From the NCBI RefSeq assembly GCF_025630775.1, contig NZ_JAOSZE010000036.1, positions 44,728 through 108,727 of the forward strand: DNA of 64,000 nt. The letters run 5' to 3'. A program made the position numbers and the translations under genes. The stretch's first letter is position 1. Every line of letters begins with the position of its first letter. Source of the stretch: Actinoplanes sp. KI2. GTDB lineage: Bacteria; Actinomycetota; Actinomycetes; Mycobacteriales; Micromonosporaceae. Below the pieces are notes generated by a model that worked only from the letters and a program-made list of their open reading frames with translations, was not told the DNA's origin and searched no databases. This document shows, piece by piece, positions 33,494-42,063 of this stretch.

Positions 33494-34279
33494 CTACTCG
33501 GCCCGGACCCCCGCCACGATCACCTCGGTGCCGGTCCGGCGGATCGCCTCGACCCCGGCCGGGTCCGCGCTCGCATCGGTGACCAGTGCGGACACGTCGG
33601 TGACCGGGCAGATCCCGGCCAGGCACACCTTGCCCACCTTGGAGCCGTCGGCCACCACGATCACCCGGTCGGCCCGGCGGATCATCGTGGCGTTGGTGTT
33701 CGCCTCGATCTCGTCGTGCGTGGTGAGGCCGCCGCGCGCGCTGATCCCGTCGACGCCGACCACGGCGACCGCCATGTTGAGGCCCTGCAACGCCTGGTCG
33801 GCGATCGGGCCGACCAGCTCGTACGACTGGGTACGGGACACGCCGCCCGTCATGATCAGTTTGAGGCGGGGGCGCAGGGCCAGCTCGGCCGCGATGTTCA
33901 GCGCGTTGGTGACCACGGTGAGATCGACCCGCTCGGCCAGCAGCCGGGCCAGCAGGTGGGTGGTGGTGCCGCCGGTCAGGCCGAGCGTGAGCGGGCCTCT
34001 CGGCAGAAGGTCGAAGACGGTCTTGGCGACCAGCGCCTTCTCCTCGCGGTGCTGGCCGACCCGGTAGCGGACCGGCAGTTCGTAGGCGACGTCGACGGCG
34101 ACCGCACCGCCGTGCGTCCGCGACAGCAGCCGCTGGTCCTCGAGCACCTGCAGGTCGCGGCGGATCGTGGCGGGCGAGACGGCGAACTCGTCGGCGAGGT
34201 GTCCGGCGTCGACCGAGCCGTGGCTGGCGACCCGTTCGAGGATGGCCGACACCCGGTCGGCTCGGCGTAGGGAGCTCAT
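33494..34279 (-). CDS. DeoR-family regulator of sugar catabolism
   Basis: 261 aa from ATG 34279 (AAGGA upstream); an earlier ATG at 34315 lacks a ribosome site. N-terminal helix-turn-helix (RVSAILERVASHGSVDAGHLADEF, SPATIRRDLQVLEDQRLL) and a C-terminal ribose-isomerase-like sensor domain (LTLGLTGGTTTHLLARLL, TVVTNALNIAAEL, VGVDGISARGGLTTHDE, VVADGSKVGKV). DeoR proteins of the AgaR/GlpR/FruR group sense phosphorylated sugars and repress neighbouring operons. It is divergent from the GH4 gene, and shared AAACGA-type sites occur here and before the SIS gene. Confidence 0.92.
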   Translation of the reverse strand: MSSLRRADRVSAILERVASHGSVDAGHLADEFAVSPATIRRDLQVLEDQRLLSRTHGGAVAVDVAYELPVRYRVGQHREEKALVAKTVFDLLPRGPLTLGLTGGTTTHLLARLLAERVDLTVVTNALNIAAELALRPRLKLIMTGGVSRTQSYELVGPIADQALQGLNMAVAVVGVDGISARGGLTTHDEIEANTNATMIRRADRVIVVADGSKVGKVCLAGICPVTDVSALVTDASADPAGVEAIRRTGTEVIVAGVRAE

Positions 34280-34296
34280 GGGTCCTTCTCTGCCAT

Positions 34297-34378
34297 TGAT
34301 CAAACGATCAGTCAATGTAGTTCGTTTTCAAGCGATACACCAGTTGGTATTGCGCGTTCATGGCGACACGCCAAGAAT
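34297..34378 (+). promoter_or_regulatory. Operators and promoter before the GH4 gene
   Basis: ATCAAACGA (34299-34307) within TGATC-AAAC-GATCA, then GTTCGTTTTCAAGCGA (34320-34335), are probable DeoR sites shared in core with the SIS promoter. TTGCGC (34350-34355) and AAGAAT (34373-34378), 17 bp apart, form the promoter; the ATG follows 6 nt later, so the GH4 mRNA is probably leaderless. Confidence 0.6.
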
Positions 34379-34384
34379 CCGGCC

Positions 34385-35677
34385 ATGACAGTGATCGCTT
34401 TCCTGGGCGCCGGCAGCGTCGTCTTCACCCGCGAGCTGCTGGCCGACATCCTCTCCTTCGCCGAGCTGCGCGACGTGACCCTGTCCCTGCACGACATCGA
34501 TCCCGAGCGGCTGGAGACGGCCGAGGCGATCGCCCGCCGCACCGCCGACCAGCTCGGCTGCGCGCCGACGATCCGGGTGAGCCTCGACCGGCGGGCATCG
34601 CTCGAGGGTGCCGACTTCGTGATCAACTCGATTCAGGTCGGGATGTACCCGGCGACCGTGCGCGACTTCGAGATCCCGGCGAAGTACGGCCTGCGCCAGA
34701 CGATCGCCGACACGCTCGGGATCGGCGGCATCTTCCGTGCGCTGCGGACCTTTCCGGTCCTGGACGGCATCGCGCGGGACATGCAGGAGATCTGCCCGGA
34801 GGCTTGGCTCCTCAACTACACGAATCCCATGGCCATGAACATCGCGTATCTAGCGAAAGCCGCGCCAAGCCTCAAAGCGGTAGGCCTCTGCCACTCCGTC
34901 TTCTGGACCGTGCACGACCTGGCGGCCCTCCTGGACGTGCCGCTGGACGAGATCGACTACCTCGGCGCCGGGGTCAACCACCAGGCCTGGCTGCTGCGCT
35001 TCGAGCACCGCGGCGAGTCGCTCTACCCGAAGCTGGACGCGCTGCTGGCGAAGGAGCCGGAGCTGAGCAGGCGGGTCCGGATGGACATGTACCGGCGGCT
35101 CGGCTACTTCCCCACCGAGACCAGCGAGCACTCCGCCGAGTACCTGCCGTGGTACCTGCGCCACGACGAGGAGATCGCGAGGCTGCGCATCCCGGTCGGC
35201 GACTACCTGCGGATCAGCGCCGACAACGTCGCGGAATATGAGGCAACGCGCGCTGCTCTGCACCGGGGCGAACCTCTCGACCTCACCCGCGAGGCCACCG
35301 AGTACGCCCCGCAGGTCATCCACAGCATGGTCACCGGGACGATGCGCCGGATCCACGCCAACGTGCCCAACTACGGGCTGATCAGCAACCTTCCGGAGGG
35401 CTACGCCGTCGAGGTGCCGGCCGTGGTCGACCGGCTCGGCGTACGGCCGGAGCGGGTTGGTGATCTGCCCACCCAGTGCGCGGCGCTCAATCGCAGCTTC
35501 GTCAGCGTGGGCCAGTTGACCGTGCAGGCGGCGCTCACCGGGGACAAGCGCATGGTCCCGCAGGCCGCGATGGCCGACCCGAACACCGCCGCGACGCTGA
35601 CCGTGCAGCAGATCTGGGAGTTGTGTGACGAACTCACGGCCGCACATGGCGACCTGATGCCGGAGAGCCTCAGGTAA
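34385..35677 (+). CDS. GH4 family glycosidase (alpha-galactosidase / 6-phospho-glycosidase type)
   Basis: 430 aa, ATG 34385. GH4 enzymes use NAD+ and a divalent metal in a redox elimination mechanism. The N-terminal NAD-binding strand is IAFLGAGSVVFTRELLADIL, followed by ADFVINSIQVGM, LLNYTNPMAMN, the metal Cys/His region GLCHSV and GVNHQAW. The spacing and GLCHSV favour the MelA-like alpha-galactosidase branch over phospho-beta-glucosidases. It would cleave an imported galactoside or amino-galactoside inside the cell, feeding the SIS isomerase. Leaderless promoter with DeoR-type operators; it precedes the SIS gene by 83 nt, which has its own promoter. Confidence 0.88.
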   Translation: MTVIAFLGAGSVVFTRELLADILSFAELRDVTLSLHDIDPERLETAEAIARRTADQLGCAPTIRVSLDRRASLEGADFVINSIQVGMYPATVRDFEIPAKYGLRQTIADTLGIGGIFRALRTFPVLDGIARDMQEICPEAWLLNYTNPMAMNIAYLAKAAPSLKAVGLCHSVFWTVHDLAALLDVPLDEIDYLGAGVNHQAWLLRFEHRGESLYPKLDALLAKEPELSRRVRMDMYRRLGYFPTETSEHSAEYLPWYLRHDEEIARLRIPVGDYLRISADNVAEYEATRAALHRGEPLDLTREATEYAPQVIHSMVTGTMRRIHANVPNYGLISNLPEGYAVEVPAVVDRLGVRPERVGDLPTQCAALNRSFVSVGQLTVQAALTGDKRMVPQAAMADPNTAATLTVQQIWELCDELTAAHGDLMPESLR

Positions 35678-35704
35678 CCGAAGGTAGAACGCACACTCTG
35701 GACT

Positions 35705-35752
35705 GTTCGTTTGATGCGCACATCTTGTGGATCGATCACAAACGAGCATAAT
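35705..35752 (+). promoter_or_regulatory. Operator and promoter before the SIS isomerase gene
   Basis: Inverted sites GTTCGTTTGAT (35705-35715) and ATCACAAACGA (35735-35745) flank and overlap a promoter: TTGTGG at 35725-35730 and CATAAT at 35747-35752, 16 bp apart, with the ATG 8 nt after. The AAACGA core matches the site before GH4, so the same DeoR protein probably controls both. Confidence 0.65.
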
Positions 35753-35760
35753 CCTCGAAC

Positions 35761-36642
35761 ATGAATGACACCGCTGCCGAGATCGCCAGCCAGCCGGACG
35801 TCTGGCTGCAGAGCCTGGCCCTGACCGACCAGGCCCAGCACGAGCTGATCGCCCCCGGCGAGCGGATGCTCGTGCTCGGCTGCGGCACCAGCTGGTTCGT
35901 CGCGCAGTCCCTCGCCGAGCTGCGGGAACGGGCCGGCTTCGGCGAGACCGACGCGGTCTGCGCGTCGGAGTTCCTGCCCCGCCGGCACTACGACCGGATC
36001 GTCGCGGTCACCCGCTCCGGCACCTCCACCGAGGTGCTCGAGGCCCTGCGGATGGTCCCGGACTCGACCCGCACGGTCGCGATCACCGGGGTCCGCGGCG
36101 AGCCGGTCGACGACCTGACCGGCGCGCAGCTGGTGCTCGACTTCGCCGACGAGCGCAGCGTGGTGCAGACCCGGTTCCCGACGACGGTGCTGGCGCTGGC
36201 CCGGCACGCCTTCGGCCACGACGTCGCGCCATTGATCGAGGACGGCCGGCGGGCGCTGGCGGAACGGCTGCCGGCCGATCCGGCCGACATCGACCACCTG
36301 GTCTTCCTCGGCACCGGCTGGACCTTCGGCCTCGCCAACGAGGCCGCGCTCAAGGTGCGCGAGGCGGCCCAGGCCTACTCGGAGTCCTACCCCGCCAAGG
36401 ACTTCCGGCACGGCCCGGTCGCGGTCTGCGGGCCGCGGTCGCTGGTCTGGTCGCTCGGCGACACCGACCCCGAGCTGGACGACGTGGCCCGGTCGGCCGG
36501 CGCCCTCGCCTACCGCGACGGCCTGGACCCGCTCGCCCAGCTCGTGCTCGCCCAGCGCTTCGCCCTGGCCCTGGCCGCACACCGCGGCCTCGACCCGGAC
36601 GCCCCCCGACTACTCACCCGATCCGTCGTCCGCACTCCCTGA
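35761..36642 (+). CDS. SIS-domain sugar isomerase/deaminase (AgaS/GlmS-like)
   Basis: 293 aa, ATG 35761. Two SIS folds: MLVLGCGTSWFVAQSLAELRE with DRIVAVTRSGTSTEVLEAL in the first, LVFLGTGWTFGLANEAALKVREAAQ and SESYPAKDFRHGPV in the second. The E-A-A-L-K-x-x-E and H-G-P pattern is that of the GlmS isomerase domain and AgaS; with no glutaminase domain it should act as a ketose/aldose phosphate isomerase-deaminase. In this cluster the likely reaction is galactosamine- or glucosamine-6-phosphate to the ketose-6-phosphate plus ammonia. First gene of a transcription unit that runs into the ABC transporter. Confidence 0.85.
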   Translation: MNDTAAEIASQPDVWLQSLALTDQAQHELIAPGERMLVLGCGTSWFVAQSLAELRERAGFGETDAVCASEFLPRRHYDRIVAVTRSGTSTEVLEALRMVPDSTRTVAITGVRGEPVDDLTGAQLVLDFADERSVVQTRFPTTVLALARHAFGHDVAPLIEDGRRALAERLPADPADIDHLVFLGTGWTFGLANEAALKVREAAQAYSESYPAKDFRHGPVAVCGPRSLVWSLGDTDPELDDVARSAGALAYRDGLDPLAQLVLAQRFALALAAHRGLDPDAPRLLTRSVVRTP

Positions 36643-36670
36643 ACCGCGATCAGACATCGAGGTGCCCCTG

Positions 36671-38038
36671 ATGACCACCCGTCCAACCGCCCCGCCGTCA
36701 CCCTTAACCGGACTGAAGACTGGCACCGTTCGGCGCGGCCGGGTGTTCCGGCTGCTGGCGAGCGGCGCCGGCGCCGCTCTGTTGCTGTCCGCCTGCATGG
36801 GCGGGACGACCGACAGCGGCAAGGACGCCGCCGCGGGCTACGACCCGAAGGCGAACGTCGAGATCACCTGGTGGACCGGCCAGCCGGACGAGCAGGAGAA
36901 GGTCGCCGAACAGTTGGCGGCCGAGTACCACACCGCGCACCCGAACGTCACCATCAAGGTCTCGTCCGGCGCGCCGACCACCGACGACCTGATCACCAAG
37001 CTGTCGGCGGGCTTCACCGGCGGCAGCTACCCCGACATCTCGTACGCGTACGGGAACTGGGCCGGCGATCTCGGCGCCAGCGGCAAGACGCAGGACCTCA
37101 CCTCGTACGTCAATGATCCGTCCTTCAAATGGAACGAGATCCCGGCCGCCGCTCGCGAGGTGGCGACCGCCAACGGCAAGGTGATCGGGATCCCGGCGCT
37201 GGTCGACAACCTCGCGCTGATCTACAACAAGAAGCTGTTCGACCAGGCCGGCGTGGCCTACCCCACCGACGACTGGTCCTGGGACGACTTCCGGGCCGCG
37301 GCCAAGAAGCTGACCAACACCGCAACCAAGACGTACGGGACGGCCTACTCCGTCTCCGGCAGCGAGGACACCACCTGGCACCTGTGGCCGATGCTCTGGC
37401 AGCACGGCGGCAAGATCCTCGACGGCACCAAGCCGGCCTTCAACTCCGACGCCGGGGTGGCCGCGCTGGAGACGCTGCGGCAGATGGCGGTCGACGACAA
37501 GTCGATGTACCTCGACCAGACCGACGAGAAGTACGGTCCGCTGTTCAACAGCGGGCACGTGGCCATGATGCTGTCCGGTCCGTGGTCGCTGCTGGACATC
37601 AAGACCGCCAAGCTCGAGTACGGCGTGGTCGACCTCCCCGGGTTCAACGGCGACCACCAGACCGTCTCCGGGCCGGACCTGTGGGTGCTGTTCAACCACG
37701 ACGACGTGAACCGGGCCGGCGCCGCCCGCGACTTCGTGAAGTGGCTGACCAGCTCCGAGATCGACCCGAAGTGGAACCTCGCGGTCGGCAACCTGCCGCT
37801 GCGCACCAGCGAGAAGGACACGCCCCAGTTCGCCGCGTACGTGAAGGCATACCCGGGCGGTCAGAAGTTCTTCGACAACCTGGCCAACGCCAAGCAGGCC
37901 CGCCCGACGCTGCCCGGCTACGACGAGCTGTCCCACAACGTCGGCGACGCGATCGCCAAGGTGCTGCAGGGGCAGGTCCAGCCCAAGGCGGCGCTGGACG
38001 AGGCGGCCAAGAAGTCGGCAAACGCCGTGAGCAACTGA
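36671..38038 (+). CDS. Sugar ABC transporter substrate-binding lipoprotein
   Basis: 455 aa from ATG 36671 (GAGGTG 6 nt upstream). After an 18-residue extension the twin basic segment and lipobox GAALLLSAC mark a lipoprotein. The mature protein is an extracellular family 1 solute receptor (ITWWTGQPDEQEKVAEQLAAEY, LITKLSAGFTGGSYPDI, GIPALVDNLALIYNKKLFDQAG, NSGHVAMMLSGPWSL). It captures a sugar or oligosaccharide for the two permeases that follow without gaps. No ATPase gene is in the cluster; such importers commonly share a housekeeping MsiK-type ATPase. Confidence 0.92.
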   Translation: MTTRPTAPPSPLTGLKTGTVRRGRVFRLLASGAGAALLLSACMGGTTDSGKDAAAGYDPKANVEITWWTGQPDEQEKVAEQLAAEYHTAHPNVTIKVSSGAPTTDDLITKLSAGFTGGSYPDISYAYGNWAGDLGASGKTQDLTSYVNDPSFKWNEIPAAAREVATANGKVIGIPALVDNLALIYNKKLFDQAGVAYPTDDWSWDDFRAAAKKLTNTATKTYGTAYSVSGSEDTTWHLWPMLWQHGGKILDGTKPAFNSDAGVAALETLRQMAVDDKSMYLDQTDEKYGPLFNSGHVAMMLSGPWSLLDIKTAKLEYGVVDLPGFNGDHQTVSGPDLWVLFNHDDVNRAGAARDFVKWLTSSEIDPKWNLAVGNLPLRTSEKDTPQFAAYVKAYPGGQKFFDNLANAKQARPTLPGYDELSHNVGDAIAKVLQGQVQPKAALDEAAKKSANAVSN

Positions 38039-38982
38039 TGGCGGTCACGTTCGCGGTCACCCCGCGTTCCCAAAGTCAGCCGATCCCCGCGCAGCGCGGC
38101 CCTCGTGGCCGCGCTCTGCGGCGCAGCCTCACCGGCTGGGGTTTCGTCGGGCCGGCCACCGTGATCGTGGTCGGGCTGTCGATCTTCCCGGCGATCTGGG
38201 CCTTCTTCATCTCCCGGGCCAAGTGGAACGGCATCTCCCCCGGCGTTTCCGTGGGCTGGCGCAACTACCGGCAGCTCGTCCAGGACCCGGACATGATCGC
38301 GGCGACCCGCCATACGCTGATCCTCACCGCGATCTTCGTGCCCGGCTCGATCGCCCTGGGCATCCTCATCGCGGTCGCGCTCAACCAGCGGATCCGGCTG
38401 ATCGGGTTCTACCGCACCTGCATCTTCGTGCCGTACGTCGCGTCGGCCGCGGCCACCGGCATCCTGGCCGGCTTCGTGTTCAACCCGCAGTTCGGGGCGG
38501 CCAACGACATCCTGCGCGCGCTGCACCTGCCGCAGCAACAGTTCCTGGAGAGCCAGCACCAGGCGCTCTACATCATCTGCCTGATCCTGCTCTGGGGCGA
38601 GGTCGGCTTCACCACGGTCATCTACCTGGCCGCGTTGCAGGACATCCCGCGCGAGCTGATCGAGGCCGCGGTCGTGGACGGCGCCTCCAAGTGGAAGGTG
38701 TTCCGCCACGTCACGCTGCCCGAGCTGCGGCCGGTCACGGTCTTCGTGGCGGTCTGGCAGACGATCACCGCGATGCAGCTGTTCGACCTGGTCTACACGA
38801 CCACCCGCGGCGGGCCGCTGAACAGCACGCAGACGATCGTCTACTACATCTACGAGCTGGCCTTCCAAACCCAGAGGCTTGGGTACGGGGCGGCGGCCGC
38901 CTACTTCCTGTTCATCGCCACGATGATCCTCAGCCTCGGCGTGATCCTGTATGGGCGTCGGCGCGGCTCGGAGGTGTTCTGA
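38038..38982 (+). CDS. Sugar ABC transporter permease, MalF type
   Basis: 314 aa, ATG 38038 overlapping the previous stop by one base (TGATG). Six membrane helices. The ATPase-contact EAA loop is PRELIEAAVVDGASKWKVF with HVTLPEL following. Early residues GWGFVGPATVIVVGLSIFPAIWAF form helix 1. It is one half of the import channel with the next gene. Confidence 0.93.
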   Translation: MAVTFAVTPRSQSQPIPAQRGPRGRALRRSLTGWGFVGPATVIVVGLSIFPAIWAFFISRAKWNGISPGVSVGWRNYRQLVQDPDMIAATRHTLILTAIFVPGSIALGILIAVALNQRIRLIGFYRTCIFVPYVASAAATGILAGFVFNPQFGAANDILRALHLPQQQFLESQHQALYIICLILLWGEVGFTTVIYLAALQDIPRELIEAAVVDGASKWKVFRHVTLPELRPVTVFVAVWQTITAMQLFDLVYTTTRGGPLNSTQTIVYYIYELAFQTQRLGYGAAAAYFLFIATMILSLGVILYGRRRGSEVF

Positions 38983-39803
38983 TGCGTTGGAAGCTCCCGT
39001 TCAGCCCCTGGCACCTGCTGCTGATGCCGCTGGCCCTGATCTTTGTGCTGCCGCTCGTGCAGATGGTGCTCACCTCGTTCATGAGCAGCGCCGAGATCAA
39101 CCAGTTCCCGCCCCGGCTGATCCCGACCAGCCTGCACCTCGAGGGCTACCGGCACCTGTTCTCGGAGACCAAGGCGCTGCGCTGGTTCCTCAACACGGTG
39201 ATCGTCTCGGGCATCGCGGTGGTCGCGCACCTCGTGCTCTGCTCGATGGCCGGGTACGGGTTCGCCCGGCTCAAGTTCGCCGGGCGCGGGCTCGCGTTCG
39301 TACTGATCCTGGCGACCGTGATGATACCGATCCAGCTGCTGATGATCCCGACCTACCTGATGTTCGCCCGGATCGGGATCGTGGACACGCTCGCGGCGGC
39401 GTTCGTGCCGTGGCTGGCGTCGGCGTTCGGCATCTTCCTGATGCGGCAGTTCTTCCTCGGGCTGCCGGTCGAGCTCGAGGAGGCGGCGCTGATCGACGGG
39501 TGCGGCCGGTGGCGGATCTTCCGCAGCATCGTGCTGCCGCTGGCCAAGCCGGCGCTGACCACGCTCGCCATCATCACGCTGTTGTGGAGCTGGAACGACC
39601 TGCTGTGGCCGCTGGTGGCGATCTCGGACGACACGAGGTTCACGCTGCAGGTGGGGCTGGCCAACTTCCAGGGGATGCGGCGAACCGAGTGGTCGCAGCT
39701 GATGGCCGGCAACGTGCTGGCGACCATGCCGCTGATCCTGGCCTTCCTGTTCGCCCAGAAGAAGTTCATCGCGACGATGACCTTCACCGGCATCAAAGGC
39801 TGA
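38982..39803 (+). CDS. Sugar ABC transporter permease, MalG type
   Basis: 273 aa, ATG 38982 again overlapping the preceding stop (TGATG). Six helices; EAA loop PVELEEAALIDGCGRWRIF followed by SIVLPLAKPAL. The C-terminus K-K-F-I-A-T-M-T-F-T-G-I-K-G is the usual MalG end. It forms the channel with the MalF-type protein. It ends 11 nt inside the convergent PfkB kinase gene. Confidence 0.93.
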   Translation: MRWKLPFSPWHLLLMPLALIFVLPLVQMVLTSFMSSAEINQFPPRLIPTSLHLEGYRHLFSETKALRWFLNTVIVSGIAVVAHLVLCSMAGYGFARLKFAGRGLAFVLILATVMIPIQLLMIPTYLMFARIGIVDTLAAAFVPWLASAFGIFLMRQFFLGLPVELEEAALIDGCGRWRIFRSIVLPLAKPALTTLAIITLLWSWNDLLWPLVAISDDTRFTLQVGLANFQGMRRTEWSQLMAGNVLATMPLILAFLFAQKKFIATMTFTGIKG

Positions 39804-40698
39804 TCTCGTCCGGCGTCGCCTGGGCCGTGGTGCCGCCGGCGGCGCGGGTGCTCAGCGAGCCGGCGATCGCCGCCCAGCGGACCGCCTCCTCGATGGGGCG
39901 GCCGCCGAGCCGGGCGGCCAGGAAGCCGGCGTTGAAGCTGTCGCCGGCACCGGTGGTGTCCACGACGTCCACCCTCCGGCCGGGTGCGGCGCAGCTGCCG
40001 CCGGGCCACCAGGCCCGTGCGCCCTTGGCGCCGTCCTTCATCACCACCGTCGTGCCACGCCTGGTGATTTTTGCCGCCGCCTCGTCTGTTTTGTCCAGAC
40101 CGGTGATCGCCCGTAGCTCGTTCGCGTTAGGGAGGAAGACGTCGGTGTGCGCGAGAATCTCGTCGATCGACTCCCATTTCTCGGCCGGGTCCCAGTTGGT
40201 GTCCAGCGAGGTGCTCCGCCCGATTTTTCCGGCCCGGGCGAAAATTTCGGCGAGCCCGATGGCCAGCGCGGGCTGGAGGTACAGCGACGCCACGTGCACG
40301 TGCCGGGCCCGGGTCACCAGCTCATCGGTGACATCCGACGGCCGCAGCGCCGGGATCGTACCGGGCAGGGTGAGGATGCCTCGGTCGTCCTTTTCGGACA
40401 AAACGACCGAGATCCCGGTGGGCGCGCCCCGGCCGTCGGCGGCCAGCAGCGTCACCTCGCGCTTTTCCAGTTCCTCCCGGACCAGTCGGCCGAACACGTC
40501 GTCCGCCACCGCCGCGAACAGCGCCGTCTTGAGCCCGAGCCGCGCGCACCCGGCCGCCGTGATCGCCGCCGAACCGCCCAGCACCAGATCGGCCGCGGTC
40601 AGCAACTGCTCGGCCTGCCCGAACCGCGGCCGCACATCCCCACGCAGCAGCAGATCGGGGTTGGCGTCCCCGACCACCAGAACGTCGAACTCGGCCAC
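39793..40698 (-). CDS. PfkB-family sugar kinase
   Basis: 301 aa from GTG 40698, chosen because GGAGG lies 5 nt upstream and the protein then starts AEFDVLVVGDANPD, as family members do. PfkB motif 1 is LVLGGSAAITAAGCARLGLK; motif 2 is DVVDTTGAGDSFNAGFLAARLGG with the catalytic Asp of GAGD. It resembles ribokinase/fructokinase-type enzymes. In this cluster it could make the hexosamine- or hexose-6-phosphate used by the SIS isomerase, since the ABC importer brings in unphosphorylated sugar. It is divergent from the phosphofructokinase gene across a 198-bp region. Confidence 0.88.
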   Translation of the reverse strand: MAEFDVLVVGDANPDLLLRGDVRPRFGQAEQLLTAADLVLGGSAAITAAGCARLGLKTALFAAVADDVFGRLVREELEKREVTLLAADGRGAPTGISVVLSEKDDRGILTLPGTIPALRPSDVTDELVTRARHVHVASLYLQPALAIGLAEIFARAGKIGRSTSLDTNWDPAEKWESIDEILAHTDVFLPNANELRAITGLDKTDEAAAKITRRGTTVVMKDGAKGARAWWPGGSCAAPGRRVDVVDTTGAGDSFNAGFLAARLGGRPIEEAVRWAAIAGSLSTRAAGGTTAQATPDEISL

Positions 40699-40896
40699 GG
40701 CCGCCTCCACTGTCCATATGAACAATCTGAGAGCACCATACGCGCATGATCGGCTATTGACACCTGCGCGTTCGATCAGTTCCAATCGACCTCGACGCGA
40801 TCGAGCCCAGCCGGTATCCAGTCCGGCAGTCCGGTTCGCCAGGGCCTTCTTCTCCAGCAGGCCCGAGGCGGGGCAGATCCTTTTCGGAGCCTCGGC

Positions 40897-42063
40897 ATGA
40901 TCGTCACCGTCACCCTGAACCCGGCCCTCGACCTCACCTACGCGGTCGACGCCCTGGTGCCGCACGGCACCCACCGGGTCGCCACGGTCGCCGAACGCCC
41001 CGGCGGCAAGGGCCTCAACGTCGCCCGGGTCCTGCACGCACTGGGCGAACCGGTCCTCGCAACCGGCCTGCTCGGCGGCACCACCGGCGGCCGGGTCGCG
41101 CATCTGCTGGCCGCCGAGGGCGTGCGGTCCAGCTTCACCCCCATCGCCGGCGAGACCCGTCGCACGGTCGCGGTGGTCGATCGCGCCGACGCCACCGGCT
41201 TCTGGGAGCCCGGACCCACGGTCACCCCGGCCGAGTGGTCGGCCTTCGTCGCCGAGTTCCGCGAACTTCTGGGCCCGGCAACGGTGGTCACCCTGAGCGG
41301 GTCCCTTCCGCAGGGCGTTCCGATTGACGCGTACGCGTCCTTGATAGCCCTCGCCACCGCGGCAGGGGTTCCGACCGTGCTGGACACGAGCGGGCCGGCC
41401 TTACGCGCAGGCCTGCTGGCCGGCCCGTCCGTGGCCAAACCCAACGCGGACGAACTGGCCGCCCTCCTCCACGCCGCTCCCACCCCGAACGCTGCGATCC
41501 CGAACGCTGCGATCCCGAACGCTGCGATCCCGAACGTTCCTATCCCGAACGTTCCTATCCCGAACGTTACGAGCCCGAACGTTCCCGCTTCAAACGTTCC
41601 TGATCCGAACGTTCCTGATCCGAACGTTCCTGCTTCGAACGTTCCCGGTTTGAACGTTGCCACTTCGAACGTTCCGCCATTGGGTGGTCGCCGGCCTGGG
41701 CCGCTGGAGCTTGCCGAGGCGGTGCGCGCCCTGGCGACCGGGCCGGTCGTCGTGTCGCGCGGCTCGGCCGGGCTCTTCGCCGTCGCGGGCGACGAGGTGT
41801 GGGAGTGCGCTCCGCCCGTACCGGTGGACGGCAACCCCACCGGAGCCGGCGACGCCTGTGTCGCCGCGCTCGCCCGCGGCCTGCGCGACCGCACGCCCTG
41901 GCCCGTGTTGCTCTCGGACGCCGTCGCGCTCTCCTCGGCGGCCGTCGCCGCGCCGGTCGCCGGCGCTTTCGACGCGGACGTCTATCGCCGCACCCTCGCC
42001 ACCGCCGTCCCGGCCACGGCCGCTACGCCCACAGGAGGAAACCGTGCTCGCACCCACCGGTGA
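40897..42063 (+). CDS. 1-phosphofructokinase / tagatose-6-phosphate kinase with a 65-residue repeat insert
   Basis: 388 aa; relatives have about 310. The N-terminus MIVTVTLNPALDLTY, PGGKGLNVARVLHALG, TLSGSLPQGVP, KPNADELAAL and C-terminal NPTGAGDACVAALARGL identify the FruK/LacC group of PfkB kinases. Residues 198-262 are 13 pentapeptides (NAAIP, NVPIP, NVPDP, NVPAS and variants) inserted between KPNADELAALLHAAPTP and LELAEAVRALATGP, a solvent-exposed region before the ATP-site strands. All catalytic motifs are intact, so the enzyme may still work. With the downstream aldolase it should form ketose-1,6-bisphosphate and split it. The stop lies 20 nt inside the aldolase gene. Confidence 0.88.
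   Translation: MIVTVTLNPALDLTYAVDALVPHGTHRVATVAERPGGKGLNVARVLHALGEPVLATGLLGGTTGGRVAHLLAAEGVRSSFTPIAGETRRTVAVVDRADATGFWEPGPTVTPAEWSAFVAEFRELLGPATVVTLSGSLPQGVPIDAYASLIALATAAGVPTVLDTSGPALRAGLLAGPSVAKPNADELAALLHAAPTPNAAIPNAAIPNAAIPNVPIPNVPIPNVTSPNVPASNVPDPNVPDPNVPASNVPGLNVATSNVPPLGGRRPGPLELAEAVRALATGPVVVSRGSAGLFAVAGDEVWECAPPVPVDGNPTGAGDACVAALARGLRDRTPWPVLLSDAVALSSAAVAAPVAGAFDADVYRRTLATAVPATAATPTGGNRARTHR
41487..41681 (+). repeat. 13 x 15-bp tandem array with GAACGTTC palindromes
   Basis: Thirteen 15-bp units without gaps. Three begin GAACGCT, the other ten have AACGTT; seven contain the 8-bp palindrome GAACGTTC (units 4, 5, 7, 9, 10, 11 and 13). The other half of each unit varies (CCTATCC, CCTGATC, CCCGCTT and so on). 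The frame is kept because 15 is a multiple of 3. Confidence 0.95.

Noticed and set aside
36671..39803. A dedicated ABC ATPase in the sugar importer operon
   Set aside because: None is encoded between the receptor, the two permeases and the next genes; a shared ATPase elsewhere is assumed.
41487..41681. CRISPR array
   Set aside because: Units are contiguous 15-bp repeats without unique spacers, keep the reading frame of a kinase, and no cas genes are near.
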